DNA from: Arcuatula senhousia
Lineage: Eukaryota > Mollusca > Bivalvia > Mytilida > Mytilidae
DNA length: 64,000 nucleotides
Direction: 5' to 3'
NCBI GenBank assembly: GCA_963971305.1
Contig: OZ020306.1
Location: 35,609,512-35,673,511, forward strand
Below are positions 23,501-32,284 of this stretch, in pieces. The position numbers were made by a program, and so were the translations under genes. The notes below the pieces were generated by a model, which ran no database searches, was not told the DNA's origin, and saw nothing but the letters and a program-made list of their open reading frames with translations. Within the stretch, counting starts at the first letter, position 1, and the number at the start of each line of letters is the position of its first letter.

Positions 23501-25113
23501 ATAATTATAAATATATTCGTCTTTCTTATATATGTTACAGTAAATTCGTGTAATCAGTAAATACGTGAATTTCCTAAGCTTTGTGAAACCCTTTTTTTTA
23601 AAGAGGCGATGGACATCCCTAATAATGCGCAGCGGTGCTCAGTTTGTCAATAAGAAGTCTTATATAAAGCTCTCAGAACCTGATGTCGGACCTGGCCGTT
23701 TGGCTCAAAGAGCGACTGAGACATGTTCCGAAAGCGGTAGATATTGGGTGGTCCTGCCATAATTAATTCCGTGGTCTTTAAGGTATAATGGGGAAAAGCT
23801 GATCCCAAACCATAGTACAGCATCTTGTTTGGGAAATATGTCATGTTTCTCGCACGTTGAAGAACCCTACTGCAGATCTCGATAATAATAGGTTCCCTAG
23901 GAATCCCCTGCAGGAGGCTAATGATTACATCATGCTACCCATCCCTTCATCCCTAGTATGTTAAAAGAGGTGGATTTAAGTGTCGCCCGTCCCCGAATGT
24001 TTTCTGGGTATGCGAGAACAAAAGATCTAGAATTTTGTCTCATATGTGTAAAGAGTAAAAATATTGAGCGTAAGTTATTATGATTATTAACTGTACAAAA
24101 TTTTCATCAAGGTCAGAATTGCGGTTTTTCCCAAAAAACTTTACTCAAAGAGTGTAATGGACAGACGAATCAGTGGAGAAATGGACAAAAAAAGTAGATC
24201 CAACAACTGAGACGGGTAATATAAAAGGTACAGCAGTTGCCATATCATATGTTACTCGAGATTATTTTTAGATGACAGTCGATTTTTCCCATAAGATGCC
24301 CATGGCCAATTTGTCTGGTTTTCAATTACTTCAAAGTTAATACCTGTTATATTAAAAATTTCCTTTAAATCTGAATCTTTGGTATATTTTTCATATCCTA
24401 CGACTACTCCTTCTTCTTTTGAGTTCAAGCTGTCCATGGAAATAAAAACATGGTCTCCACACACCTCTATGTCAGTCATATCAAATCCCTGTACCTCCAT
24501 ATGTGTTAAAATTGTCGGGGAGTTAAGGTTTCCGATATCAATGATATGTAACAAGTTACCTCCTGTAAAATAACAAAACATGTCATGTGATTGTTTGCTT
24601 ATTTTTTATGGTGAACTAGACTAAAACAATGTGAGAAAAGGATGAAAAAATAGGTTTGACTTTTAGATTTTGTTAAAGATCCGAAAAAAATATATCTGTA
24701 AAGGGTTTAATTCATAAAACAGTTTTTAAGCATCTTTCTTCCTTAACCCGATTACAAACATATAAAGCGTGAAAAATCTAAAATTTAAAAAAAAATCCTC
24801 AAAAAGATTTTTAGTGGTTACTTACGGAAAGTCGAGCTCCACTATAGCTTGAAACAAAAGTGCTTTCGACGGATACAGAATACTTACCAACTGCATACAC
24901 GATGTAATTGTCTGGGTCGTAGGCAATTTGTTCAATCGCATCTTGAAGAAACTCGTACAAAGGATTACCATCTCCATCATAGTCGTAAGGCAAATACAAC
25001 GTGGATATTTCTTCAAGATGAACTTTATCAGGTCCAGGTGAATAACATGACGCAAACTTCAATGGGGCTACCAGAACAGCGAGCAATGTAACTGGCATAC
25101 AAATTTTAGTCAT
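11332..25113 (-). CDS. mesenchyme-specific cell surface glycoprotein-like protein (choice-of-anchor I family), nine exons, C-terminus missing
   Basis: Nine exons were assembled by hand with matching splice phases: 25113-24888, 24562-24344, 23274-23091, 19638-19509, 18007-17896, 15251-15075, 13549-13478, 12404-12169, 11555-11332. They give about 526 residues. The protein opens with a signal peptide (residues 1-23, hydrophobic core then ASC). Family landmarks follow in the usual order: VGSLPDMILP and IDPEGGVGI (~150-180), FSRDVEPEFITFN and AYISLQENNGIAVVDL (~235-265), YQPDAIKTITVGGKSYLVTANEGDAKDYSDW (split here across ~310-335), RLKISTVNG (~375), LYAFGGRGFSIRS (~390), VYDSGDDFEQ, RSDDKGPETESLAVANIG and FVGNERRGSIFIYKI (~450-480). 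These proteins are beta-propeller-like, secreted or membrane-anchored. The family usually continues for a further segment with an (A)DSP-G-PLL motif; I could not find it, so the final exon is missing, too diverged to see, or lost. Confidence 0.88.
12169..12404 (-). CDS. gene 1 exon 8
   Basis: Acceptor TTTTATGACAG; reads RLKISTVNGKNSEGTFDALY, then AFGGRGFSIRS, and ends RSDDK in phase 0 before GTAAAG. The next exon begins GPETE, which matches the family's DDKGPEPE motif. Confidence 0.87.
12549..12786 (+). mobile_element. ~240-bp hammerhead-bearing unit, copy 1 (Penelope pseudo-LTR or retrozyme-like)
   Basis: This unit and one at 45954-46211 share both ends: start TTTGGCT(A/G)TTTCTTTAAA, end TTCTTTCGTTTTTAATATG. 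They also share the block ATTCTACCGGTTTTCCAAG. Each contains a hammerhead core. Penelope-like elements and retrozymes are the known carriers of such ribozymes in animals. The unit sits in intron 7 of gene 1, antisense to it. Confidence 0.65.
12663..12704 (+). ncRNA. hammerhead ribozyme motif, copy 1
   Basis: Order of parts: stem I 5' strand GCGTGT (12663-12668), CTGATGA (12669-12675), stem II region AGGTTAATCCA (12676-12686), GAAA (12687-12690), stem III AGCGCT (12691-12696), TC (12697-12698), stem I 3' strand ACACGC (12699-12704). Stem I pairs perfectly over 6 bp. Cleavage would fall after C12698. Stem III is self-complementary with almost no loop, as in known metazoan retroelement hammerheads thought to act as dimers. 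Stem II is weak (GG/CC only). Activity is inferred from the motif. Confidence 0.65.
13128..13375 (+). repeat. repeat A copy
   Basis: Same family as 20459-20775 and 31697-32010: TAATAACAAAACTACTGAAC at the start and GTGAGGTGATCATCT near the end. An (AT)n run lies just upstream at about 13103-13121. Confidence 0.65.
13478..13549 (-). CDS. gene 1 exon 7
   Basis: Acceptor ATATTTTGTAG; 72 nt reading DNANILEWAQQQNILEKLQD then SDML, ending in phase 1 before GTGTGT so that the join restores G-RLKIST of exon 8. Confidence 0.8.
13975..15110 (-). repeat. 66-bp satellite built from an exon 3' end and its splice donor (12 units)
   Basis: Unit starts on the plus strand are 13975, 14041, 14107, 14173, 14239, 14305, 14371, 14437, 14503, 14569 (split by an insertion, resumes at 14947), 14979 and 15045. 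The spacing is exactly 66 bp. On the minus strand each unit is the last 42 nt of exon 6 followed by GTAAGC and 18 more intron bases ending TTCAG. The donor is intact in almost every unit; the unit at 14239 has GTAAAC. Units are nearly identical apart from the outermost one (13975), which also differs next to its donor. The native donor is the one at 15073-15074. Confidence 0.95.
14608..14946. mobile_element. 339-bp hairpin-bearing insertion inside the satellite
   Basis: It interrupts one 66-bp unit; both halves of that unit are present on either side, with GAGA at both junctions. Its first half forms a long stem: 14622-14690 pairs with about 14700-14765 (for example GATAAGGAAATCTCCGACAC with its reverse complement) around a loop containing GAGGCTCTGCC. 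No coding capacity. Confidence 0.75.
15075..15251 (-). CDS. gene 1 exon 6 (its 3' end is the seed of the 66-bp satellite)
   Basis: Acceptor TTTTACCAACAG; reads GKINMVSWPVFGIYQPDAIK through EEERVRDVIIS and ends in phase 1 before GTAAGC. Read-through of this donor meets a TAG six codons on. The last 42 nt of the exon plus the first 24 nt of the intron recur in tandem just downstream. Confidence 0.88.
15590..16045 (-). repeat. dispersed repeat with degraded reading frame (RSK-rich fragment)
   Basis: The minus strand at 15699-15968 encodes SNIGRSKNKRSIERKV and then NPAPRISTMCNTRTKPGV. Related fragments lie at 17073-17315 (-), about 32820-32940 (+), about 34300-34380 (+) and 57540-57650 (-). Flanking motifs GGTCCCCGGGAGTAATCACG / GTCGTCAGACTT occur at both 15610-15670 and 15960-16040. 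It is near Penelope RT debris in several places and may be part of such an element; the function is unknown. Confidence 0.5.
16020..16270 (+). pseudogene. Penelope-like RT, C-terminal fragment
   Basis: Reads RFITEKLLKQGYRYYKLVKF, then KFFHKY, then GISHPEFYGSVFIKL before a stop. The same order (LL-QGY then KFY-RH then GIS) is found in the C-terminus of the copy at 28.5 kb. No RT core is attached. Confidence 0.55.
16380..17060 (+). repeat. repeat B copy 1
   Basis: Shares, in order, GATAACTTGATA(T/C)TTACTTT, CTCTAGTGGAATTG, AAAAAAACTAGTTTAACCCC, ACCATGGGCCAATTGCAG, GTGTCGCGTACAC and CACATCTCATTATTTTCTAT with 18790-19265. Short relatives lie at 17620-17690 (-), 22955-23060 (+) and 36530-36672 (-). 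Confidence 0.7.
17073..17315 (-). repeat. RSK-type repeat fragment, second copy
   Basis: Minus strand encodes NIGRQKTNNIERKVLKTKTK and RGYRPCAVQGKKPGVQAI, parallel to the fragment at 15699-15968. Confidence 0.55.
17896..18007 (-). CDS. gene 1 exon 5
   Basis: Acceptor CATTTTAAG; reads ENNGIAVVDLKTETIEDI through FDASDRD and ends in phase 1 before GTAGGAATAT. It is too short to appear as an ordinary long open frame but fits exactly between exons 4 and 6 in phase and in family order. Confidence 0.85.
18337..18600. repeat. cluster of CACATGAA/TTCACGTGAA palindromes
   Basis: About 260 bp made almost wholly of TTCACATGAAATTCACGTGA-like words in both orientations. Nearly every 10-bp window has a reverse complement nearby, so the strand can fold in many registers. 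It lies in intron 4 of gene 1. Confidence 0.75.
18648..18740 (+). repeat. repeat A, partial copy
   Basis: Matches only the first ~90 bp of the family (AACAAAGCTACCGAACTA, AAGACAAAACAAGACGAAGA). Confidence 0.5.
18790..19265 (+). repeat. repeat B copy 2
   Basis: Same ordered blocks as copy 1 at 16380-17060, more diverged. Confidence 0.7.
19509..19638 (-). CDS. gene 1 exon 4
   Basis: Acceptor TTTTTTATGTAG; reads RWEDLEDQGLRFIY through AYISLQ, ending in phase 0 before GTAGTTTA. Confidence 0.85.
19714..20055. mobile_element. foldback element, ~342 bp
   Basis: Left arm 19714 to about 19838 and right arm about 19936 to 20055 are reverse complements. Outer ends are TACAACCCGTCCGATTTAAC on each strand, and AATGAAAATTTACGTCGTCA is conserved inside. 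No open frame. It sits 75 bp upstream of exon 4 of gene 1, within intron 3. Confidence 0.8.
20165..20200. repeat. short hairpin (CATCACATACT / AGTATGTGATG)
   Basis: Perfect 11-bp arms around TTTTTC, in a stretch rich in ATCATCACATA words. Confidence 0.6.
20459..20775 (+). repeat. repeat A copy
   Basis: The most complete copy with 31697-32010: GGTAATAACAAAATTACCGA at the start, ACTTGGTACAGGCATTTCAA, CTCTTCCATTGCGATCTTAT, and GATCATCTCAGTACA(A/T)CAA near the end. Confidence 0.7.
20863..21605 (+). mobile_element. miniature element with CGCCTGC/GCAGGCG ends and three internal tandem units
   Basis: Begins ACAAGAGTTAACACTAAAG and GTCTCGCCTGC (20885) and ends GCAGGCGAGAC (21599), an 11-bp inverted repeat. 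Inside are three tandem units of roughly 170-190 bp containing AAAGTCACTCAACCAGAAAA, GTCAAAAGATGGGGATG and AGTTCTTGAGATATGGAGG. A shorter reverse-oriented copy with one internal unit lies at 32933-33165, and part of a unit at about 32088-32260. Confidence 0.75.
21900..22675. repeat. 31-bp minisatellite with palindromic core GGTTGACCATGGTCAACC
   Basis: About 24 to 25 units of 31 bp (ACTAACC(C/A)TGGTTGACCA then TGGTCAA(C/T)AAAGG). The core TTGACCATGGTCAA is a perfect palindrome in most units. Two higher-order variants (CACAAAAGACAAACC and CAATAAAGG) alternate, suggesting block duplications. It lies in intron 3 of gene 1. Confidence 0.9.
23091..23274 (-). CDS. gene 1 exon 3
   Basis: Acceptor CTCACTTTCAG; reads VGSLPDMILPTNDCKTILVA and ends FTKFNS before GTAGGTATAT in phase 2. 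Confidence 0.85.
23580..23990. other. GC-richer block of unknown nature in intron 2
   Basis: Base composition is above its surroundings, with edges near 23580 and 23990. A minus-strand frame (23647-23844) has no recognisable domain. It may be an old mobile-element remnant. Confidence 0.3.
24344..24562 (-). CDS. gene 1 exon 2
   Basis: Acceptor TTATTTTACAG precedes it; with the carried base the frame reads GGNLLHIIDIG. The chosen end is before GTATTA, in phase 1, because that joins directly to VGSLPDM as in the family. The donor is weak. If it is not used, the frame runs on for 31 codons to a stop. Confidence 0.75.
24888..25113 (-). CDS. gene 1 exon 1 (start, signal peptide)
   Basis: Starts at the ATG at 25113, the only methionine that puts the hydrophobic signal segment at the N-terminus. 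It ends before GTAAGTATTC, a near-perfect donor, in phase 1 (75 codons plus one base). Confidence 0.85.
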
Positions 25114-25172
25114 ATTCGTTTGTCAAATTCAACCAAAAATGAACAGAAGGATGGTTATATTAATGTAGTTAT

Positions 25173-25182
25173 GTTATATATA
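25173..25182 (-). promoter_or_regulatory. possible TATA box of gene 1
   Basis: Minus strand TATATATAAC, about 60 bases upstream of the ATG at 25113, a plausible distance for a short 5' UTR. Position only; no other promoter evidence. Confidence 0.35.
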
Positions 25183-25631
25183 CGTAACATCTTTTATCGA
25201 AATCAATAATTTCTAAAATAATAAAAGATGTCACACTGTGGCTGGTAAATGAGTTAAATAAAATAATTGTTTAGATGGTAAAACCATATTTAAAAGGAAA
25301 ATTATAAATAAAACAATAAAAGGTGCCCAAATGACCTCACCTCCTTTGAATAAAGGGGCAATAATATAAAGAAAAGAAGAAGTTGACACACCGAATGACC
25401 AGTACAGACGCTAGGTACATCAGCAGTGAAAAAGACGGAAAGTTCGCTTGCAAAGACCAAAAATAACGGGATTACATACGTCAATAAAGTGTAAATCTTG
25501 AAATTTATATTAAGCATACATTTGTTGTTTTATATTGATGACGCCAAAGAGTTAAAATGTTCCTAAAAAGCTGATCATTCTCTGCTCAAGAAATTGTCTT
25601 GGTTTTTCGCCAGACTATAGTGCAAGTTTCA

Positions 25632-25803
25632 AGGAGAACGGTTACCTGCATGCTGTGGACGCTGTGGTTCGGCAAATAAAAGGGCTGACCGACTGGGGAA
25701 TCTTCGCATTTGCCGTCTGTGTTCGGCAAATCTGTTTCCTAGTCGACGATAAGTCTTTCCTACGTAGATTTTAAAACACTTAGCACAGGGGATAACGTTT
25801 TCA
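25632..25803 (-). pseudogene. GIY-YIG endonuclease fragment, Penelope type
   Basis: Minus strand reads ENVIPCAKCFKIYVGKTYRR and then LGNRFAEHRRQMRRF before a stop at 25632. The Cys pair, the YVGKT-RRL-NRF-EHR pattern and the spacing match the GIY-YIG endonuclease at the C-terminus of Penelope-like and related retroelement polymerases. No RT is attached on this strand. Confidence 0.7.
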
Positions 25804-26229
25804 GATATGCACTCAGATATCTATTCGTAGTTAGTTCTCGTCAGTTCATGTAATTTATTGTGATTTATTTATTTGGATTTTACCTTTTAAATGTGGTTTT
25901 ACCTTATAACAATTCTTTTTATTTATTTAATAATTTTTACTGTACTTCGATATATTTTTTCTCATAGACTGGTTAGCGAAGTTATGAATGTTTCAGTGCA
26001 TACCTAATTAAGTAAAACCTTAACAATTACGAAAACTGCATGGCGAACTCAAACGAATAAAAAGAAGTGTTTGGAACCGGACACTCTGATCAACAATAGA
26101 AGCAAATTTTTAGAAGGGGGGGGGTCAAATTAGTTATGCACTGTTTTTTAGACTAAACTAAATCTCAGTGTTTGTTTGCACTGTATACCGCCCCCATCTA
26201 TTGAACATGGTACATTTTTAAGTTATATT

Positions 26230-27360
26230 GTCACATCTGGCCTGATTAACGTGGTTAGGCTTTGCTTTGGAATTTTGCATTGGTGCATGGACTTTTTGTG
26301 GGATGTGTTCTTTATCAAAGCGGCAGTGTGTGTTTTCTTTTAAAGGGTTACCAGAGAATAGTTTTTAAAGCTGACAATTCCTGTCTCCTTAAGGGGGGCT
26401 ATCTTAGGGCAGAATTTAAAGAAACTTGGTATGGATGCTCCTTAGGGTGTCCTGCACCAAACTTGTGTTTTGATTTTTGATCAGTTGAAAAAACATGGTG
26501 CCGTTACTAAAATAGACCAGGAGGGCCAGACTACTGTTTTTGGCTTGTAAATCAAAAAGTATAATCTGATGCCAACTAACTGTTTCAGCATCAAAAGTTT
26601 TACAAAAGTCTCCATTTGGTTGAAGTTTTCAGATGATCACTTGTAGGGGTTACAGTCCCTTAAAGGTGAAAAATAGCCTTTTTTCATGATTTGGGTCGAT
26701 AGAATGAAAAACTATTGCATGGAGAGAGAAAAGCTGTTGCTTGCTTTATTGTTAAGCTCATTTAGCTCTACAAAAGTCTCCATAGGATTAAAGTTGTCAG
26801 ATGACCCCTTATAGGGGTGACGACCCCTTAAAGGTGAAAAATACATAGTGTCGTTGGCCCGGAAAGGAAAAAACTATTGCAGATAGAGAAAATCTGTTGC
26901 TTGCTTAAATGTTTAGCTCATTAAACTCATAAAAAGTCTTCATAGCGTCAAAGTTGAAAGATGATCCCTTATATGAGTACGAATGGCCCTAAAATAACAT
27001 TTTACGTGTTTTTGGACTACAGAATGAAAACTATTCCTGAAAGAGAAAAGCTGTTGATTGCTTCAATGTTCAGCTTATTTAGCTCTTCAAAAGTTTCCAT
27101 AGGGTCAAAGTTGTCAGATGACCCATTATAGGGGTTACTCCTGAAAGGTGAAAACCCCTTATTGGGGTTACAGCCCTTTAAAGGTGAAAATGGTGGTTTT
27201 GGCCTATAGAATGAAAACTATTGCAGATAGAGAAAAGCTATAGAATGAAAACTATTGCAGATAGAGAAAAGCTTTTCATTCTTAAACATTCAGTTCTTTA
27301 GCTATGCAAGTTTTTATGACCAGGTGAGAGATTCAGGCTCCTGGGAGCCTCTTGTTATAT
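26230..27360 (+). repeat. element C fragments with ~155-bp internal periodicity
   Basis: Contains repeated GGGGTTACAGCCC-TTAAAGG, ATAGAATGAAAACTATTGCA and AGATAGAGAAAAGCTGTTGC, the reverse-orientation vocabulary of the arrays at 40.4-45.8 kb. It ends near CTCCTGGGAGCC, the antisense of the family's left terminal palindrome. Confidence 0.65.
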
Positions 27361-27859
27361 GATCTTCTCTTAAAACTATACCCGTTTTACACCGATTTTT
27401 CCAATTTAAAAATCTTATACCCATATTTTTGACAGATCTTTGTTCTTCTTTATATATTGTCAGTTCCTCCCTTGACTTGGAAAAATAGCATCAATACCAT
27501 TTGATTAGATCGTTCTATATTATACAATTATCCCACTAGTTTTAAGTGTGACCCAGATGATTCTTTCCCAAGAAAGTAAGGTACCCGAAGCTTTCATAGA
27601 AACTGTTTAAAAGGTAAGGTGGTTCAGTATTACAAATTATGGCGTCCTAAATGTCTTTTAGACCTGGCATGCCACTACTTCCTGTTTGTGACTGGACCGT
27701 TACGAAACTTTCATAGAAATCGTACATAAAAATGACTTGAAATTTGGCAGGGTACTTCATTGTCATAAATTGTTTGTCCTTTGCAACTTTCGATCCTTTT
27801 GGAACATACACTACTTCCTGTTTGAGATTGAATTCACATTCACAACTAAAATCTCGTTT

Positions 27860-28680
27860 GGCACAGCTGATCAAACGTAGCTTTATCAAAAAGAACGGAA
27901 AACGCAGGTACAAGTATTTGGTAGTCGGTTATAAAAAGACTTACTTTGTCATCCAAGAGTCTAGCAAGAAAAACAAATTTACAAAAGATCAAATAATAGA
28001 AATGCTCAACTTTCTAATCGAAAACATATTTGTACAGTTTGGTGGACGTGTTTTTCAGCAAACAATAGGTATCCCAATGGGCACAAATTGTGCACCATTG
28101 CTTGCCGATTTGTTTCTTCATTCATATGAAGCGGACTTCTTACAATCACTTCTAGACAAAAAGGACCGCAAACTTGCTTTATCCTTCAATCTCACATTTC
28201 GTTATATTGATGATGTCCTTTCACTAAACAATCCTCGATTTGGTGACTATTTACATCTCATATATCCGAAGGAACTTGAGATAAAAGGACACTACAGATT
28301 CTAGGAGGTCCGCTTCATATCTGGATCTATTTCTCGAAATTGACACACAAGGAAGGCTTTGTACAAAGCTCTATGACAAACGTGATGACTTCAACTTTCC
28401 AATAGTTAACTTTCCCTTTCTGTGTAGCAACATTCCGTCCGCTCCAGCATATGGAGTTTACGTATCATAATTGATTCGCTATTCCAGAGCATGTGGGGAG
28501 TACAACGACTTCCTTGATAGAGCCACACGGCTGACAAGCAAATTGTTAACACAGGGGTCCGTTGCTCCGAGGTTGTTGTCATCACTCAAGAAATTTTACG
28601 GACGACATCATGTGCTGGTATACCAATACGGGATTTCTATCTCTCAGATGAGCACAGATGTTGGTTTGACATAGAGTTTT
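27860..28680 (+). pseudogene. Penelope-like reverse transcriptase, frameshifted
   Basis: The frame to 28304 reads FTKDQIIEMLNFLIENIFVQ, then FQQTIGIPMGTNCAPLLADL and the catalytic FRYIDDVLSLNN (the YIDD box). After a frameshift near 28300 the next frame gives SYLDLFLEID, KLYDKRDDFNFPIVNFPF and CSNIPSAPAYGVY. It then meets a stop (TAA at about 28470) and continues as LIRYSRACGEYNDFLDRATR and LLSSLKKFYGRHHVLVYQYG. This is a near-complete RT and thumb with at least one frameshift and one stop, so inactive. Assignment to Penelope-like elements rests on the RT box arrangement. Confidence 0.8.
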
Positions 28681-28689
28681 GTAATGTCA

Positions 28690-29090
28690 TCCTACCGGAT
28701 TTGACAAACACTTAATCGATCTTTGGCAACGTGACGGGTGTGCTATAGCAAGCAGGAACTGCTTACTTTTCCGAAATACCCGAGTTCACTCTCGTTTCGA
28801 CTTTAGTTCGCGTTGCTGAATGCGGTTTTGTTGTTATGTGTGTTTGTGTTTTATGTTGTTATGTGGTTTGTTTTGTTGTGATGATTTTTGTCTGCCGGTT
28901 TTGTCTTTGTCTTTACGGTTTTATGATACTGATTACCCCTTTGGTACACCTTTGCTTCATTGAACCGAAATGAAAATTTTGTCAAGAGTTTATCAGAAAC
29001 ATCACACAAGCATGATTTTGAATTCGCCCCGGTTGTTCAGTATGATAAACTGTATGTCAATCCTTAGTGGTGGTTAGGTCTGTCAGACTA
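28690..29090. other. RT downstream region, no clear feature
   Basis: T/G-rich sequence after the RT (TGTTGTTATGTG-type runs) that probably belongs to the retroelement 3' part. No hammerhead core was seen here. Confidence 0.3.
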
Positions 29091-29313
29091 TTGGGGCTTG
29101 TTTAGGGGGGTACCAATATCCCATATCCCCGTAAATTTTTCATCAAATATCCCATATCCCAAAAAGTGTTTTTCCAGTATCCAATATCCCTGAAAATAAA
29201 ATGGACTTAAATATCCCATATCCCAGTAAGTTTTGCCTCAAATATCCCGTATCCCATGAAAAAAATGTGTGAATATCCCATATCCCAATATACCCTAAAC
29301 AAGCCTCACTATT
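29087..29313. mobile_element. 215-bp miniature inverted-repeat element with 6-bp target duplication
   Basis: Inverted ends GGGGCTTGTTTAGGG (29093-29107) and CCCTAAACAAGCCTC (29293-29307) match except at one outer base. ACTATT flanks both sides (29087-29092 and 29308-29313). The interior is built from AATATCCCATATCCC words in tandem. Confidence 0.85.
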
Positions 29314-29690
29314 ACCCCCTGTTTGGGCCCTACATACTCATTATCAATTCCTTTATTTCTTTCTGTTAAACACGAAGCTTGCTCTAATCGCTACCAAATT
29401 TTATATGCCTTTGAATGGATAAATATGTCCAGTGTTGATATTGACACTCTAAATAAAATTGTATTGCAACCTGTCTTCCTAATGACGTCCTTGACATTGT
29501 GACGTAACAATCGCAACGACGTAATTCCTATAAACTAACAACCATTAACAAAAGGTACTTACCGCGATTACCAAATTTAAGTATAACGTACAAAGCAATT
29601 TACATGCTTACCGTTATTTGAATATTAGATGCAAAAAATTACAACTGGAAGAGGGGTGATCTAAAAATATCTTTACATTTCAGTGGGGGG
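29314..29690. other. no recognised feature
   Basis: Spacer of ordinary AT-rich sequence. Confidence 0.3.
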
Positions 29691-29699
29691 TTCATAAAA

Positions 29700-31055
29700 A
29701 TTATATGTCCCTTAATGACACTTGGCTTAGGGTGTCCTGCACCAAACTTGTGTTTCGATTTTTGATCGGTCAAAAAACATGACCGCTGTTACTAAAAATA
29801 GATCAGGGGATCAGACTACTGTTTTTGGCTTGTAAATCAAAAAGTATATAATATTGATGAAATCTGATGCCACCCTCCTGCTTCAGCATCAAAAGTCTTC
29901 ATTTGGCCGAAGTTGTCAGATGACTCCTTATAGGGGTTATGGCCCTTTAATGGTTAAAAATAACATTTTTCATGTTTTGGCCTATAGAGTGAACACTTTT
30001 GCAGATAGAGAAAAGCTGTTGCTTGCTTAAATGTTCAGCTCATTTAGTTTTTTTTTCTTTTTGCAACAGTTCTCATTCTATAGGCCAAAAACATGAAAAA
30101 AACTTATTTTAGGGGCTGTTACCCCTGTAAGAGGTCATCTGACATCTTTGACGCTATGGAGACTTTTGTAGAGCTTAATGTTATGCACAATTAAGCAAGC
30201 AACAGCTTTTCTCTATCTGCAATAGTTTTCATTCTATAAGCCAACAAAAGGCTCCCGGGAGCCTGAATCGATCATCTGAACAACATAGATACACATATGT
30301 TGTAGATAGTATTATGCTTAACCATATATAATTTAAATTTTTAAAATATCTTGTTTAGTTTTCAAGATATAGGGCTTAATAAGTGCATAATTTGGCAAAC
30401 AATATTTACGAAAAAGGGCAAAAACTTCCACATCAGCAGTTGGATCTTTTTCAAAATTTCAGGACAGGTAGATCTTAATACCTTAATATGCTGATCACTT
30501 TTGATTCTGTACAATTTTGATATCTGTAACCATTTTTGAGCTATTAGCAAAAAACTGCAATTTACCCCTATGTTCTATTTTTGGCCATGACAGCCATATC
30601 TTTCGACGAATCAAAGATCCAAACAATAGAATTGTAGCATATATGCTCTTAAACATGTGCGCCAAGTTTAGATGCAGTTGGTCTTATGGTGTCAGACAAG
30701 TTAATCTTTGAAATTCAGGGGGAAAAGTAATGAAAAATGGTAAAGTTTGACGCTTTATGGGCCATAGCTCCTAAATGAAATGGTCCTACAGCTTTGAACT
30801 AGTTACATGAAATATAAACCTTGATGTGCTTAATCATATGCAATTTGAATTTTTGAAATATCTTGTATAGTTTTCAAGATATAGGGCTAAATAAGTGGAA
30901 AAAAAGAAAAAAAAAAGAACAATAGGCTCCCAGGAGCCTGAATCGCTCACCTGACTTAAATGCCTTTTTAACATTTAAAGGGCCATAACTTCAATATTAG
31001 GGGTCATCTGACAACATCCATTAACTTAATGCATTAAAGTGTATACTTCAATTAG
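29700..31055. repeat. element C fragments in both orientations
   Basis: 29705-30045 is in the orientation of 26.5-27.3 kb; 30060-30260 is opposite and ends at GGCTCCCGGGAGCC. 30290-30920 carries the AGGGCTTAATAAGTGCA / GGACAGGTAGATCTTAA module. A new left end (GGCTCCCAGGAGCCTGAATC) starts at 30933 and runs into the junction of the 6.3-kb insertion. Confidence 0.65.
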
Positions 31056-31316
31056 GTGGGTATAACCCCCCTTTTAGTACTCGGTACTTTGGGCCATTTT
31101 GAGGCAGTACTCGGTACTCAAAGGCTGGAGTATCGTACTCGAGAATTTTAACGTATAGTACTTGGTACTCGGGTTTTAAAATAATAAATAAATAAAAATA
31201 GAATTTAGAAGATTTAGAAGTTGTAACAAACTAGGAAAAATGGTTTTGACACATATAGAAATAGCTGAAGCAATTGAAAGAATATGGCTTAAAATTGAAC
31301 GTATGAAATACCAATT

Positions 31317-31547
31317 CCACTTAAAACTGAAGTTCTTAAAATGCTTAAATGCATGCTGGAAATTAATGAGTTTGAATTCAATAACTTAATGTACAAGCAA
31401 ATATGTGGCATTCCAATGGGTGCTCCCATGTCCCCTAGCTTGGCAGACATACATATGCATGAAATAAGAACAAAAATCTTAGAAAGATTAATCTTCATAA
31501 GCTTATTATATATCAGTAACCCCATATGGATAGTAGATACTGTTTGA
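31317..31547 (+). pseudogene. second Penelope-like RT lineage, core fragment
   Basis: Reads IPLKTEVLKMLKCMLEINEF, then FNNLMYKQICGIPMGAPMSP and SLADIHMHEI. The GIPMGAPMSP-LADI box differs from the GIPMGTNCAPLLADL box of the copy at 28.07 kb, so this is a different lineage. The downstream part resumes at 32285 after repeat A has intervened. Confidence 0.7.
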
Positions 31548-31696
31548 TGGTAGATTTGCATAAATTTGACATGTGTATGAGTGAAAATGAGAAATGTAAC
31601 AGAAAAAAATGAAAAAAATAATCGGGTTTAAAAAAAAAGGGGGATGGGGCACCATAAGGGTTATCCTGAATACAAGTGCCTGTGATTTGACTCGAA

Positions 31697-32010
31697 AATA
31701 AAGGTAATAACAAAATTACCGAACTTGGAGAATCAATCTCAAATATCCATAAGACCAGACAAAACAAGGAAGACATACCGGAAAAATTGAAGACCGCAAT
31801 GGTCCTGACTTGGTACAGGCATTTCAAGAGAAATGGTGGGTTAAACCAGGTTTTAAGGCGCGTCAAACCTTCCTCTTCCATTGCGATCTTTGGGTCCGGT
31901 AGTAACACAAAACACAACAGGTTTGTGATGACATATCAGGGATGCTAATGTGATCATCTCAGTACATCAACCAGCCAAACACTAGTCAAAGCAAGAACTA
32001 ACCATATCGT
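31697..32010 (+). repeat. repeat A copy
   Basis: Nearly the full family, close to 20459-20775; separates the two halves of the RT of the second Penelope lineage. Confidence 0.7.
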
Positions 32011-32284
32011 CAACTGAGAGTCTAAAAACATTTTTCCATATTGCAAACAATATTCATCCCTTAATAAAGTTTACACATGAAATTAATGACACTTGGTATG
32101 CATATTACCCAGTAATAGCTTAGCACAGTTGCATCCCCATCTTTTGACCTTGACCTTGATTTTTTGGTTGAGTGACTTTGATTATTTTTATTCCATATAT
32201 TTGCAATGTTTAAGTTCTATAAACATCTTTTGATCTCAGAAACTGAAAACAAGATAGTATTCATTTATTTAGGAAGCCCACTGA

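Noticed and set aside
31513..31917. 134-codon minus-strand frame as a host gene
   Set aside because: It runs across repeat A and Penelope debris and matches the antisense translation of other repeat A copies, as at 3350-3571.
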